Notes: generated by a model from the sequence alone, not told the origin. Shown: positions 8,903 to 18,708, counted from the stretch's first letter. The stretch is 51,929 nt of DNA from Beijerinckia sp. L45 (GCF_009765775.1 NZ_LMUU01000027.1:1-51929); one strand, 5' to 3'. Numbers and translations are program-made.

Positions 8903-9157
8903 CTAGAGGCTGTGCAGGCCGAACAGATCCTCATGGACCTTATGCGCGATCAGCTCGGCATCGCGGTCATGACGCAGGCTCCGGCCCGCCTCGACGTGTT
9001 TTCGCGCCTCGACGATAATCGAGCCCGCCAGTAGATCTTGCGTCGTCTCATCCACGTCGCCGGTCTTTATCAGATCGCCGAAGATCTTGGAATAAGCGCG
9101 CTTAATAATCGCGGCTTCCGTCGTACCGAAATCGGCAAGGTCGACTGCTTGAACCAT
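8903..9157 (-). CDS. Small hypothetical protein, 84 aa
   Basis: This is an unrecognised 84-residue soluble protein, mostly helical, acidic in the middle and His-rich near the end (SLRHDRDAELIAHKVHEDLFGLHSL). ATG 9157 is preceded by a G-rich stretch (CGGGGG) about 10 bases upstream that can serve as ribosome binding site. No domain was recognised. The composition is that of a real protein rather than an Arg-rich shadow frame, and no competing frame is better. Confidence 0.55.
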   Translation of the reverse strand: MVQAVDLADFGTTEAAIIKRAYSKIFGDLIKTGDVDETTQDLLAGSIIVEARKHVEAGRSLRHDRDAELIAHKVHEDLFGLHSL

Positions 9158-9418
9158 CCCGAATAACCCCCGTTTCTGCAGGAGTGATTAACGTATAGCT
9201 AAGCTGCTGCCGCTGGCAACCCCTCTCGTCTTTATCGGACGCCCAACCGTGTCGGCTATCGCTGAATAGCGCACAATTAAACTGCTTCGCCAGACCACGA
9301 CACGAGCGCAAAAATCCGATTTGTAACAGACGGTTGCTGCCGTGTTGCGGACCGGTGCGGTAGCCGATCTCCTTCGGGCGCCCGAACCGGGTACGGGCCG
9401 GAAGTTCGAAAGATTGAT

Positions 9419-9571
9419 TTAGTAGCAAACGGATTTTGCGTCGGACCCGATCGAGGTTTCCTGACAAAGCGCCCGCTTTCGGTAGGTGCCGTCGTCGGCA
9501 TGCGATCCGCTCCCGGCACATCCGCCGAGCATGAGCACAATCACCAGCAGGGCCGCGTTTTTCTTCGCCAT
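9419..9571 (-). CDS. Small putative lipoprotein, 50 aa
   Basis: From ATG 9571 the frame encodes MAKKNAALLVIVLMLGGC, a classic lipoprotein signal with lipobox LGGC, followed by only about 33 mature residues with two further Cys ending in SVCY. The open frame extends upstream to 9607, but the extra 12 residues would precede the signal sequence. Function is unknown. The end (LC...VCY) loosely resembles the CF-ended exported proteins at 13408, 18867 and 19149. Confidence 0.5.
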   Translation of the reverse strand: MAKKNAALLVIVLMLGGCAGSGSHADDGTYRKRALCQETSIGSDAKSVCY

Positions 9572-9695
9572 CGTCGCTTCGTCCTCGTCTGCAAGTGGCC
9601 CCGGCACATCGGACGCGCACTGCGCGCCAGGTCAGCGCAGCGTGGCCCTTGCCATGAAGGCGCCAATGATCGTCGCGATGCGGCCCGGCAGCCTG

Positions 9696-11795
9696 TTACG
9701 CCGAGCGCAGATGATCGAGGAAACGCCGCACCTCGCCCTCTAGCGCCGAGGAACACAGGGCCAGGTCCGCCGCCGAAGTCAAGACGCGGCCGGCCGAGAG
9801 GCCGGTGCGACTGGCGGTCTCGCGCACGCGTGCGGTTTCCTCGGTCAGCACACTGGCGCCGAGCGCGGCACCCGCCATTTCGCTCGCGATATCGTGAGTG
9901 GCGGCGCGCTGTTCCTCGGCAGCGGCGGCGATGGAGCGCGCGATCGAGTGCACTTCGTCGACCACGGCGGAAACCGACGCGATCGCCGAAACCGCGCTCC
10001 CGGTCGCCTGCTGGATGGCCTCGATCTTCGATCGGATCTGCGCGGTCGCCCGGATCGTCTGGTGGGCGAGTTCCTTCACTTCCGACGCGACGACGGCAAA
10101 GCCGCGTCCGGCTTCGCCGGCGCGGGCCGCCTCGATGGTCGCGTTCAACGCGAGGAGATTGGTGCGCGAGGCGATTTCATTGATCAGGCTGACGACGCTG
10201 CCGATCGCCGAGGCCTCCGCGACGAGTGTCTCGATCGTCGCGTGGCTTCGCCGGGCGTCGACAACCGCCTGGGCCGCGATCGTCGTCGTCTGCGTGATCT
10301 GGATGCCGACCTCCTGCGCCGAGGCGGACAGTTCCTCGGAGGATCGCGACGCCGCCTCGACGTTGCGCGCGGCGCTCGCGGCGGCGGTCGTGACAAGCAC
10401 CGAGCGTTCGCGGGTGATGTCGGCTGTCTGAGACATTTCCAGAGCGGTTGTCTTCAGCTCGGCCGCGCCGATCGCGAGCGTGCTGACGAGACCGCTGACG
10501 GTGCTTTCGAAGGACTTTCCAAGCTCCGCCAGGGCCTGCCGCTTCTCTTCCGCCATCCGACGCTTCGTCTCGTCGGCTTCGCGCTCGAGGGTCTTGCCGC
10601 GAATCATCGTCTGTCGAAAGATTTCGAAGGCCTGGGCCATCGCCCCGAATTCGTCGGGACGGTTTGCCCCGATAATCGTGACCCGTTCGTCGCCGCCGGC
10701 GAGGCGCCCCATGGCGCGTGTCATCGACCGCATCGGCGCGATGAGACGACGGTTGATCAGGATCAGCCCGGCAATGCCCACGAGGCACGACAGCACCAAG
10801 GCGGAAATACGAAACACGAGCCCATTGCGGGTGACCTGCTGCCGCTCGACCGCCCGGTGCTCGGCGACCTGCATCGCGGTGCCGGCCACTTCGGTCAGCG
10901 CTTCCAAGGCGTCGAACGACACCTCCGTCAGCTCCTCGATCGTGACGTTGGAGGACTTTCCGTCCATCAGATCGCCATACAGACTGTCGCTGAGTCGACG
11001 AAAGATTTTGAACGTCTTCACGTCGGCATCGGCGACCGCCGCAGCGATTTCGGGCGCTGTCCCCGGCCGGGCGGCAAGCCCGCGGACCATCGACCAGCTG
11101 CCGTCGGCCTGGCCGCGCAGACGCTGATAGAGCTCCTGACGCGGGCGCGTCATGACGAAATTGGCGAGAGAATCGGTGAGTTGCACGCGCTCCAGCCCGA
11201 CGCCGTCTCGCGCGAGCCATGCAAGCTCCTTGATTTCGATGAGCTCCGCGGTCTCCGGGTCGGCCCGCTGGATGCGCGCGCCGAGCGAGAGTGAGATCGC
11301 CTGCAGCCGGTCGACGACCTCCGTCGCCTGGCGGTCGAAGAGGTCCGGAAGGTCCTGGCGGCGGTCTGCCGCCGGCTTGCGCAGGTTTTCATCGACCGCG
11401 CGGCGCGTCTCCCCTAGCCGTTCGACCGCGGCGCTCAGCCCGCCGCTCACCGCGCGGTCGTCGATGCACGGAAACGACCCGCATTCCAGCAAGGTTTCCT
11501 GCAACGCCGGGGTCTCGATCGCGCGATAATGATCCATCAGCTTCAGGAAACGGTCGCTCGCGGGCGCCGCGGACCGCAGGGCCGCATGGGTCGGGCCGCG
11601 CTGCATCCGGCTGTTCTGCAGAGCGACGAAGACTTTTCGGGCGATCGTCGTGTTCCGGACGATACGGGCGGCCTCGAGCTGTGCGGTGATATCGCTCGAC
11701 AGCGGCATCGCGACGGCGCCGACCATCAATAGGATCATCGTGCCGAAAAGCAGCTTCGACGTGAAGGCGATGGTTGGCGTAAAGCGTCTCGTCAT
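9696..11795 (-). CDS. Methyl-accepting chemotaxis protein
   Basis: This is a chemoreceptor of about 699 residues from ATG 11795; a TTG at 11840 would add 15 residues. TM1 (about 14-33) is followed by a long periplasmic helical sensor of roughly 300 residues, then TM2 ([21 protein letters not shown]), a HAMP domain ([18 protein letters not shown]...RPDEFGAM) and the cytoplasmic hairpin. The hairpin tip [32 protein letters not shown] binds CheA and CheW. It signals to the flagellar or another Che-type pathway. No che genes are nearby. The unusually long helical periplasmic part suggests a helical-bundle sensor, with ligand unknown. Confidence 0.92.
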   Translation of the reverse strand: MTRRFTPTIAFTSKLLFGTMILLMVGAVAMPLSSDITAQLEAARIVRNTTIARKVFVALQNSRMQRGPTHAALRSAAPASDRFLKLMDHYRAIETPALQETLLECGSFPCIDDRAVSGGLSAAVERLGETRRAVDENLRKPAADRRQDLPDLFDRQATEVVDRLQAISLSLGARIQRADPETAELIEIKELAWLARDGVGLERVQLTDSLANFVMTRPRQELYQRLRGQADGSWSMVRGLAARPGTAPEIAAAVADADVKTFKIFRRLSDSLYGDLMDGKSSNVTIEELTEVSFDALEALTEVAGTAMQVAEHRAVERQQVTRNGLVFRISALVLSCLVGIAGLILINRRLIAPMRSMTRAMGRLAGGDERVTIIGANRPDEFGAMAQAFEIFRQTMIRGKTLEREADETKRRMAEEKRQALAELGKSFESTVSGLVSTLAIGAAELKTTALEMSQTADITRERSVLVTTAAASAARNVEAASRSSEELSASAQEVGIQITQTTTIAAQAVVDARRSHATIETLVAEASAIGSVVSLINEIASRTNLLALNATIEAARAGEAGRGFAVVASEVKELAHQTIRATAQIRSKIEAIQQATGSAVSAIASVSAVVDEVHSIARSIAAAAEEQRAATHDIASEMAGAALGASVLTEETARVRETASRTGLSAGRVLTSAADLALCSSALEGEVRRFLDHLRSA

Positions 11796-12068
11796 AGGGC
11801 CCGCACGCAGCTTCTGCGTTAAAAGTCTCCATGATTTCAATTAACGATCAGATAGCGCGGCGCCTTGGGCTTTCCGCCAATCGGGCGATTGACGGCGGCC
11901 TGTGGCCGTGAAGCAGCGAATTGGGCGTCAAATGCCTGCGATTTGCCGAGATCGGCCCAAATTGTCGGGCCACGCGCGATTTCTGGCGTTAAATCCGTTT
12001 GCCCCTCTTGTCTCGAATCGTGAAAATCATCAGTTTAGGAGTCTTCAATCGTACCTACCGGACCCAGT

Positions 12069-12275
12069 ATGACCGCCCAGCCCGCGCCGACCGCGCAAGA
12101 CAACCAGCATGAATATTTGAACGGCATCGCCGAAATAGCGGTCGCCGCCGGCCTGACGAAGGCCGAGGTCAAGGCCCTCGGCAAGGCGGGTCGCCTGCCG
12201 CTTTCGCGTGCACGCGACGGCTCGCTTTACGCCACGCGCAAGGCGATCGATGCCTGGCGTGCCGAGAACCACTAG
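12069..12275 (+). CDS. Small helix-turn-helix (excisionase-like) protein, 68 aa
   Basis: Residues 17-65 (YLNGIAEIAVAAGLTKAEV ... GRLPLSRARDGSLYATRKAIDAW) match the layout of small MerR/excisionase-type DNA-binding domains: helix, turn, recognition helix, then a short wing with GRLP and an AW ending. It is a stand-alone domain with an unstructured N-terminus (TAQPAPTAQDNQ). The ribosome site is weak. No integrase or prophage genes are adjacent, so a role as a general small regulator is as likely as excision. Confidence 0.6.
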   Translation: MTAQPAPTAQDNQHEYLNGIAEIAVAAGLTKAEVKALGKAGRLPLSRARDGSLYATRKAIDAWRAENH

Positions 12276-12413
12276 CGAATCTCGCAAAACCTTTGTCCTT
12301 GGGATGGCCGGAGGTCGACGTCCGGCCGGTCCTGACCGTTCGACGAGCGTCACGGCAGAGCCAGGACTGCGATCTCGTCCAGCTTTTGCCAAGCCACGTT
12401 GCTCGGCCAGGGC

Positions 12414-13220
12414 TCAGGGCGCAGCCTTGTAGCCCCGCGCCTTGTCGAGGTTTTTGGCCTGGTCGAGGCCTTTCGCACCTGAAAGATTGGTGCTGTCGAG
12501 TTCCGCCCCGGTCAGGTCGGCGCCGGTAAAGTCGGCGCCGCTGGCATCGGCCCCGGTCAGGACCGCCCGCGACAGGTCGGCGCCCGCAAACGACGCGCCT
12601 TTCAGATCGGCGAAACTCATATCCACGTGGCCCATGTTGGCCTTCGAAAAGTCCGCGCCTTCGAGGTTGGCGCTGCCCATTTCGGTGTGCATCAGGCCCA
12701 TCGACTGGTTTTTCAGATGCGCCGAGATGTCCCCGCCGACGAATTTGGCGCCGCGAAGATCGCCCCCTGTGAAGCGGGCCTGGACGCGGGCGCCCGTCAT
12801 GTTGGCGCCCTTAAAGATCGGAATTTCGCCGGCGGTCGCCGACAGGCCCTGCGCCACCACGGGCGCGACGAGACTGGCATCCGTCAGGTCGGCGTCGGTA
12901 AAATTCGCGTGGATGAGCCAGGAGAGATTGAGGTTGGCGCCGGAGAGATCGGCGCGGGTCATGTTCGCGTCGGCGAGTTTTGCGCCATAGAGGTTCGCGC
13001 CCTTCAGATCGGCGCCGGTGAAGTCGAGCTTCGAAAGATCGAGGTTGCGCAGAGACCTGCCGGCAAAACTGGCCGGATGGCCCGGCGTCGCGGCGGCGAG
13101 CGCGCTCCTGACCTGATCGACGGTGACGTCGGCGGCCATGTCCGGGTCGGCCGGGCTCATCGCCAGGCCCGGTCCCGTGAGGGCCGCCCAGAGGACCGTG
13201 GCGGCGCCAATGTTGCGCAT
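12414..13220 (-). CDS. Exported pentapeptide-repeat protein
   Basis: This is a 268-residue protein with an N-terminal signal-like segment (RNIGAATVLWAALTGPGLAMS). From about residue 55 to 255 it is built of A(D/N)LXX pentapeptides, for example NLYGAKLADANMTRADLSGA and DASGADFTGADLTGAELDS. The repeats form a right-handed quadrilateral beta helix. Function is unknown; cytoplasmic homologues such as Qnr mimic DNA, but an exported one more likely has a structural or binding role in the periplasm. The gene is convergent with the small HTH gene. Confidence 0.88.
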   Translation of the reverse strand: MRNIGAATVLWAALTGPGLAMSPADPDMAADVTVDQVRSALAAATPGHPASFAGRSLRNLDLSKLDFTGADLKGANLYGAKLADANMTRADLSGANLNLSWLIHANFTDADLTDASLVAPVVAQGLSATAGEIPIFKGANMTGARVQARFTGGDLRGAKFVGGDISAHLKNQSMGLMHTEMGSANLEGADFSKANMGHVDMSFADLKGASFAGADLSRAVLTGADASGADFTGADLTGAELDSTNLSGAKGLDQAKNLDKARGYKAAP

Positions 13221-13407
13221 CGTATTTCCCCCGCGTCTTATGATCGATGATGCCTTAGATAGACACTACCATGCACGCTCCGGGCGCATCGCTGTCCTCC
13301 GACATGTCCTGCTATTGCAGGCGCACGGACGGAACGAAACCCGTCCGATCGGCATGTTATGGGAAGCTGGCGTGAGCCATGGTGCCTTTGCCTTGAAGGA
13401 GGCCTTG

Positions 13408-13746
13408 ATGACGATACCGCGACTCAATCTCCGCGCCCTCGCTGCCGCCCTGGTGGTTGCCGCGGCCTGTCTGGCCATCCCCGCTTCCGCGGCACCTCGC
13501 CATCATCGTCCGGCGACGACACCCAAGACGTCCGCGCATGCCCCTATGACCGGCAGGCACCATCGGGTTCGCCATCGTCACGCGGGCCATCGGTTCTATG
13601 GCTACGGTTCGCCTGATGCTGCCCCCTATCCGCTGCCGGCACCTCAGCATACGCAGGCCCCGAGCTACTGCGCAGGGCAGTTCCAGGATGCGTCCCCCGA
13701 CGGCATGTTCAGGGACAATGTCGGCCGGATCCGCCCCTGCTTCTGA
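13408..13746 (+). CDS. Small exported His-rich protein with C-terminal CF motif
   Basis: This is a 112-residue protein from ATG 13408, preceded by AAGGAGG at 13396-13402, an ideal ribosome site; upstream in-frame starts are less likely. The signal peptide LNLRALAAALVVAAACLAIPASA is followed by a His/Arg-rich basic stretch (HHRPATTPK, GRHHRVRHRHAGHRF), a Pro/Tyr-rich linker and the C-terminal block YCAGQFQDASPDGMFRDNVG-RIRPCF. The same block ends two other exported proteins in this window (18867 and 19149), which defines a family. The two conserved Cys may form a disulfide. Function is unknown. Confidence 0.72.
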   Translation: MTIPRLNLRALAAALVVAAACLAIPASAAPRHHRPATTPKTSAHAPMTGRHHRVRHRHAGHRFYGYGSPDAAPYPLPAPQHTQAPSYCAGQFQDASPDGMFRDNVGRIRPCF

Positions 13747-14211
13747 ACAGTCTCGGCTTTTGAAGCCCGACGCCGCAACGGTCGCTGCGTCGATACGCCC
13801 GATCGGTGGTCGGCGTCAGGGGCCCATGTCGGCACACTGACACCGCCCCCAATCGACGGGGACTCAAAAAGCCTGGAGCATCACAGTGCCGCCTCGTCCG
13901 GGTCATGGGCGCATAAGCGCCCGAGCATCAGGACTCCGTTTTCAGTGTGGCCCAAAGGTGACACACTGCACATCAAAGAGTCAGCTCTGATGATTGTTGC
14001 ACCCTCCAGCGCCTGCACACATACAAGCTAACCGCCTGAATCGTATGCAGAAAAAAAATATGTCATATTTAATTTGATACGCAACCTTTTGGGCCGAAGC
14101 CGCCTCACGGCGCCGTGTGTCACAAAACTGTTTTCGAACCCACGATAAGTGCCCCAATCGGCGATGAGCGATCATCGTGCGGTTTATATTCCTTTGAGAT
14201 GGGGGCGTCTC
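13747..14211. promoter_or_regulatory. Intergenic region upstream of porin, with CAGTGTG dyad
   Basis: These 465 bases hold no convincing gene. At 13943-13949 and 13962-13968 there is a perfect inverted repeat CAGTGTG-N12-CACACTG, which could be an operator or a hairpin. The AT-rich stretch around 14048-14080 (AAAAAAAATATGTCATATTTAATTTGATA) is the likely promoter or upstream-element zone for the DcaP-like porin gene. No sigma-70 boxes of high quality can be fixed by eye. Confidence 0.35.
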
Positions 14212-15918
14212 GTGACTGCCAGAACTGAAACTACCACGACCATGACGGCCGCACGCGGGGCGTTCCGCTCGCGCGGCCTCCGCGCCGGTTTGGCCGCCGC
14301 ACTTCTCCTGTCGACGTCGTCGGTCGCGCTGCACGCGCAGGACCGTGATCTCCAGAAGGAGCTCGATCAGCTCAAGGCGCAGATCAACTCGCTGAAGGCC
14401 GCGATCAACGAACAGAAGGTCGAGACGCGCCACACCAAGGAAAAGCTCAAGGTCGTCGCGGAACGCCCCTACAGCCCACCGCTCGTCGCCGCCGTTCCCG
14501 AAGGCGCAACGCCGCTCTTCGTCACCGCCGACAAGAAGATGCATTTCGGCGCGATCACCATCACCCCCGGCGGCTTCGTCGCGATGGAAGGTCGGTTCTC
14601 AACCCGGAACGAACAGGCCGATATCGGCACCCAGTATTCCGCCATTCCGTTCGGTCCGCAGGGCAACACCAACGAGCTCGTCTTCTCGGCACGCCAGTCG
14701 CGCATCGCGGCTCTTGTCGAAGCGCCGATCTCCTCGAACATGTCGGTTGCCGGCTACGGCGAATTCGACTTCCTCGGCTCCGGCGCCACGTCGAACCGTA
14801 ACGAGTCCGACTCCTACGTTCCGCGTATCCGTCATCTCTACGCGACCCTCGACAACAACGAATACGGCATGCACGTCCTGGCCGGTCAGACTTGGTCGCT
14901 GCTGACGATGAACAGCAAGGGCATCACACCGCGCAACGAAGTCACGCCGCCGACGATCGACGCGCAGTACGTCCCCGGCTTCGTCTGGAAGCGTCACCCG
15001 CAGATCCGCCTCACCAAGGACTTCAACGAAAAGCTTTGGTTCTCGGTCTCGGCCGAAGAAGCCCAGACGACCTTCGGCACCGCTTGCGCCGCCGGCGTCA
15101 ACGCCCAGGCTGTCACGAGCAACACCGGTGCGACCGAAACCGCGACGTGCGCGCTCGGTGGCCAGGCCAACCTGAATGGTACGGCCGTCACCAACTTCTC
15201 GATCAACCATGTTCCGGATGTCGTCGGTAAGGTTGCTTACGAAGCGCGCCTCGGCGATCACGACGTGCATCTCGAAGGCTCGGCCATCTATCGCGACCTC
15301 TACGATCGCGTGGCTTATGCCAACGGGACGGCGGCTAATCTCGATACGACGGGTTACGGTTTCGGCGGCGGTATGATCGCCGCAATCATTCCGAAGCGCC
15401 TCGACTTCCAGGTGTCGGGCCTTATCGGCAAGGGTATCGGCTCCTACGGCACGGCTCAGTTCGGCGACACGACGTTCGGCTCGAACGGCAGCCTCAGCGG
15501 TCTTCGCGAAGAGATGCTGCTTGCCGGCCTGACCTTCCACGCCACGCCAAGCATCGACCTCTATGCCTTCAGCGGCGTCGAGCAGGTTCAGCCGAACTAC
15601 TACGCGACCAACGCCGCCGGCACCGCGTTCGCCGGCTACGGCGCTCCGAACGCCAACAACAGCGGTTGCTACAACGACGTGACCGCCGGGACTTGCGCCG
15701 GTAACGCCAAGCGCATCTGGCAGGTCACCGCCGGCATGTGGGACAAGATCTACAAGGGCAACTTCGGCGAAGTTCGCGTCGGCGTGCAGTATGCCTACAC
15801 GCAGCGTGAGCTGTTCTCCGGAAACGCAACCACGGCGCCTCTCCCCGCTTTGGCCGGTTCGCCCCGCACTGTGGATCATTCGATCCTGACCAGCCTTCGC
15901 TACTATCCCTTCCAGTAA
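14212..15918 (+). CDS. DcaP-like outer-membrane porin with N-terminal coiled coil
   Basis: This is a protein of about 568 residues. GTG 14212 follows GGGGG by several bases; ATG 14242 is an alternative and the frame is open to 14149. The signal peptide (RAGLAAALLLSTSSVALHA-QD) is followed by a short trimerisation coiled coil (LQKELDQLKAQINSLKAAI) and a beta-barrel region with alternating hydrophobic residues. It ends in YYPFQ; a terminal aromatic near the end fits BAM recognition. The coiled coil plus barrel layout is that of the DcaP family, trimeric channels for dicarboxylates or other small anions. A near-perfect hairpin follows the stop. Confidence 0.82.
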   Translation: MTARTETTTTMTAARGAFRSRGLRAGLAAALLLSTSSVALHAQDRDLQKELDQLKAQINSLKAAINEQKVETRHTKEKLKVVAERPYSPPLVAAVPEGATPLFVTADKKMHFGAITITPGGFVAMEGRFSTRNEQADIGTQYSAIPFGPQGNTNELVFSARQSRIAALVEAPISSNMSVAGYGEFDFLGSGATSNRNESDSYVPRIRHLYATLDNNEYGMHVLAGQTWSLLTMNSKGITPRNEVTPPTIDAQYVPGFVWKRHPQIRLTKDFNEKLWFSVSAEEAQTTFGTACAAGVNAQAVTSNTGATETATCALGGQANLNGTAVTNFSINHVPDVVGKVAYEARLGDHDVHLEGSAIYRDLYDRVAYANGTAANLDTTGYGFGGGMIAAIIPKRLDFQVSGLIGKGIGSYGTAQFGDTTFGSNGSLSGLREEMLLAGLTFHATPSIDLYAFSGVEQVQPNYYATNAAGTAFAGYGAPNANNSGCYNDVTAGTCAGNAKRIWQVTAGMWDKIYKGNFGEVRVGVQYAYTQRELFSGNATTAPLPALAGSPRTVDHSILTSLRYYPFQ

Positions 15919-15929
15919 GACGTGACGCA

Positions 15930-15959
15930 GGACACGCGAGCGCTAGGGCTCGCGCGTCC
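15930..15959 (+). terminator. Probable terminator hairpin after the DcaP-like porin
   Basis: A 12-bp inverted repeat with one mismatch (GGACACGCGAGC / GCTCGCGCGTCC) and a 6-base loop begins 11 bases after the porin stop. It is followed by a pyrimidine-rich tract (TCCTCTTC) rather than a pure T-run. Confidence 0.55.
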
Positions 15960-16095
15960 TCCTCTTCGGCGCTCAGGGGCCACAGCCGACACGCTCGGAC
16001 GCGACGAAAACAGATTATCCCAAGCTTTTGACCCTGGCGGCGGCCCTTATGGAAGTCCCCACGGTCACTTCGTGTAGATTCCATTGGAGCCCGTT

Positions 16096-16401
16096 ATGAA
16101 AAAAGTCCTCTTCGCCCTCTCGTTACTCGTCGTCGCCGCGGCGCCTGTTCGCGCGCAGCAGGTTGTCGTGCAGTTCGGTCCCACCACCGAGTTCAGCACG
16201 CTGGTTTGCGCGAACTTCGCCAAACTGCCGGACGGCAAGTGGAAGGCTCTGAACCCAACCAAGTTCGGCCTCGGCTTCGTCACCGCGATCGTTCCCCCGG
16301 TCCAGCCGATCGCGCTCGGCGGCTACATCTACAACAACATCGACCTCTACTCGCAGCTCGACCTGCAGTGCGGCGCTGGCGTCGTCATCGCCCGCTACTG
16401 A
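16096..16401 (+). CDS. Small exported protein, 101 aa
   Basis: ATG 16096 has GGAG six bases upstream and gives a clean signal peptide (MKKVLFALSLLVVAAAPVRA). The mature part of about 80 residues contains two Cys (TLVCANF and LQCGAG), many hydrophobic beta-type residues and ends in VVIARY. It is a small periplasmic or outer-membrane-associated protein of unknown function. It is a monocistronic gene, followed at once by a strong terminator. It lacks the CF motif of the other small exported proteins. Confidence 0.75.
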   Translation: MKKVLFALSLLVVAAAPVRAQQVVVQFGPTTEFSTLVCANFAKLPDGKWKALNPTKFGLGFVTAIVPPVQPIALGGYIYNNIDLYSQLDLQCGAGVVIARY

Positions 16402-16418
16402 TCGGTCACGCTTCCCAT

Positions 16419-16454
16419 AAAACGCCCCGGCAGCCCCCGCTGTCGGGGCGTTTT
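16419..16454 (+). terminator. Rho-independent terminator
   Basis: A perfect 11-bp stem (AAAACGCCCCG / CGGGGCGTTTT) with a 14-base loop begins 17 bases after the small exported gene and ends in TTTT. Confidence 0.88.
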
Positions 16455-16649
16455 ACGTTCGAGACCGGTCCCAAGTCTCCGACCAACGCCATGCCTGACC
16501 CCGGCCGTGCCCGCAAAAGCGCCGAACCTGAATGCATGACCGACCCGCCATAACGCGTCGTGCGCTCGAGGAAGGCTTGCAAAGCAAGCGCAATTCGACG
16601 CCCGATGCTTTATGGGCCGCCTTATGGCCTCGGCTCGGTTGGGATCGCC

Positions 16650-17348
16650 TTGAAAGACACGTCAGAACAAACCAGCATTTTCCTGTTCGAGGACGACGCT
16701 GGCCTTGCGAGCGAAATCATCCTGGCGTTCGCACGCGAGGGGCTCACCGTGTTGCTCCTTGCAACCGAAGACGAGCTCGTGACGGTCGCCGGGCCCGGAA
16801 AGTCCTGCGTTCTCATCATGGATCGCATGGTCGATAACGTCGATAGCCTCGCGATCCTCGAGCGTCTGCGGGCAAGCGGCAACCGAACGCCGGTGATCGT
16901 CATCTCATCGCTGGCATCCGTCGACGAGCGGATCAAAGGCTTGAAAGGCGGCGGGGACGACTACCTCATTAAGCCATTCGCGATGGGCGAACTCATCGCC
17001 CGCGTCGAGTCCCTGAGGCGACGGACGCCGGACGATCGGCGGACGACCCTGAGCGTCGGTACGCTGAGCATGGACATCATCGGTCGCACCGTCGTGCGCG
17101 GCAAGCGCTCGATACCCATGCCGCCGCGCGAGTTCAGCCTGCTGGAATTCCTCATGCGGCGCCCGGATCAAGTCGTCACCCGCACGATGATCCTCGAGGA
17201 CGTCTGGAAATATAAGGGGACGATCGACACCAACATCGTGGATGTCCACATGGGCAATTTGCGGCGCAAGATCGATGGCGAGGGTGAGGTGCCGATGATC
17301 AAGAGCCAACGCGGCATCGGCTTCATTCTGACGTCCGACGATCGGTAA
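16650..17348 (+). CDS. OmpR/PhoB-family response regulator
   Basis: This is a regulator of about 232 residues. TTG 16650 with GGGA upstream puts the receiver strand IFLFEDD close to the N-terminus; GTG 16560 and ATG 16605 are in-frame alternatives without clear ribosome sites. The receiver has the acidic pair ED at 15-16, the phosphoacceptor Asp58 (LIMDRM), Ser in IVISS and Lys108 (YLIKPF). The C-terminal winged helix runs from PPREFSLLEFLMRRPDQVV to VDVHMGNLRRKI and SQRGIGFIL. Its probable partner kinase is the adjacent gene on the opposite strand, arranged tail to tail. Confidence 0.9.
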   Translation: MKDTSEQTSIFLFEDDAGLASEIILAFAREGLTVLLLATEDELVTVAGPGKSCVLIMDRMVDNVDSLAILERLRASGNRTPVIVISSLASVDERIKGLKGGGDDYLIKPFAMGELIARVESLRRRTPDDRRTTLSVGTLSMDIIGRTVVRGKRSIPMPPREFSLLEFLMRRPDQVVTRTMILEDVWKYKGTIDTNIVDVHMGNLRRKIDGEGEVPMIKSQRGIGFILTSDDR

Positions 17349-17370
17349 TCCCGCTCGCCCGGCGGCTCAT

Positions 17371-18708
17371 CTAGGCCGGTGGCGATATCACCTCGAAGAC
17401 GGCGCCAGGCGCATTGTCGCGCACGCGTATCTCGAAGCCATGCAGTTCCACGATGGTCGCAGCCATGCTCAGCCCCAGCCCCACGCCCGGCGCATCGCGC
17501 GCCGCGCTGGATCGATAGAAGCGCCTGAAGATCTCCTGTTTTTCGCCCTCGCGAACCCCTGGCCCGCTATCCGCGACGCGGATCAGAACGGGACCGTCAT
17601 TGTATTGCAGCACGATCGACCCACCCCCAGGCGTAAACTTGATGGCGTTGTCGACAAGGTTGACCACGGCCTCCTGAAGGAGGCCGCGATCACCCTGCAC
17701 GATGCGGGCGGCAGAGGCCTCGAGGCTCATGTCGATGTGCTTCGCTTCGGCCAAGGGCTCGAACAGCTCGTAGATCTCCCGACAGAGAGCTCCGATCTCG
17801 ACACCCTCGAAGGCGCTCCGCCGTGTGCAGCTCTCGAGCGCGGAAATGCGCAGCAAAGCCGTCACCGTGCCCATCGCCCTGTCGAGGTCGACCATCGCGT
17901 CGCCGGCGGCCGCATGCAGGACTTCGAGAGACTGGGCCGCCACGCCGCGTTCGAGCCGGGCGCGCATCAGGGCGAGCGGCGTTTTCAGATCATGCGCGAT
18001 GTTGTCGCCGACGCTTTTGATCTGCGCCAGCAGGCGGACGATCTCGTCGAGCATCAGGTTCACCGCGGCGACGACCTCGTTGATGTCGTCGCTCGACCGG
18101 CGCACCGGCAGCCTGGCGTGAAGCTCCCCCTGCATCACCCGCTGGATCGCGTGCCGGATCGTCAGCAGGCGGAGCGACGCGCGACGACTGACGAAGGCGC
18201 CGATCGCGAGGGCGATGATCACGGTCGGCAAGATCGTCGCGACAAAGGCGGAGCGCATCGTATCCTGCAGACGATAGACTTCGTTCAGGCTGCGGCCGAG
18301 GAGAAGAATGCTGCCGTCCGACCGCCGTCGCGCGACGAACACGGCCGGCCCCGGCCATTCCGGCGCCACCGTTTCCGTCGTCGTGACGTGCGCCTCGCCG
18401 TCGATCGGCACGGGGATTTCGCCTTGGACGTTGCCGTAAGTCTTCGTGCCATCGGCCTTGAAAAGCCCGACATAGTCCACCCGACGGAGATCGTGGGTCA
18501 GCCGAAGATGAAACTCCTCGCGCAGCTGCGCGGCAGGATACTCGGGAGCGTTCAGTGCCTCGTCATGAAGCACGTTACGCACCTGCGCGATATCGGCCCG
18601 CGACACCTTCACGTAGACGAAGAGAAAGACGCTCAAGGTGATGAGGGTGACGGCGAGTGCGAAGGCGATCGCAATGCGAAAGGCGCTGGACCGGAGGATG
18701 TTTGCCAT
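17371..18708 (-). CDS. Sensor histidine kinase
   Basis: This is a 445-residue membrane kinase. TM1 is about 11-33 (IAIAFALAVTLITLSVFLFVYV), followed by a periplasmic sensor of about 120 residues, TM2 about 153-175, HAMP, HisKA with phosphoacceptor His239 (NIAHDLKTPLALM), N box LVDNAIKFT, G1 ADSGPGV and G2 GVGLGLSMA. All catalytic boxes are intact. The gene ends 22 bases from the end of the convergent response regulator gene, so the pair is not co-transcribed, which is unusual for a cognate pair. The sensor ligand is unknown. Confidence 0.92.
   Translation of the reverse strand: MANILRSSAFRIAIAFALAVTLITLSVFLFVYVKVSRADIAQVRNVLHDEALNAPEYPAAQLREEFHLRLTHDLRRVDYVGLFKADGTKTYGNVQGEIPVPIDGEAHVTTTETVAPEWPGPAVFVARRRSDGSILLLGRSLNEVYRLQDTMRSAFVATILPTVIIALAIGAFVSRRASLRLLTIRHAIQRVMQGELHARLPVRRSSDDINEVVAAVNLMLDEIVRLLAQIKSVGDNIAHDLKTPLALMRARLERGVAAQSLEVLHAAAGDAMVDLDRAMGTVTALLRISALESCTRRSAFEGVEIGALCREIYELFEPLAEAKHIDMSLEASAARIVQGDRGLLQEAVVNLVDNAIKFTPGGGSIVLQYNDGPVLIRVADSGPGVREGEKQEIFRRFYRSSAARDAPGVGLGLSMAATIVELHGFEIRVRDNAPGAVFEVISPPA

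Noticed and set aside
14599-15879. 426-residue minus-strand frame opposite the DcaP-like porin
   Set aside because: It is an antisense shadow; the plus strand has signal peptide, coiled coil and barrel.
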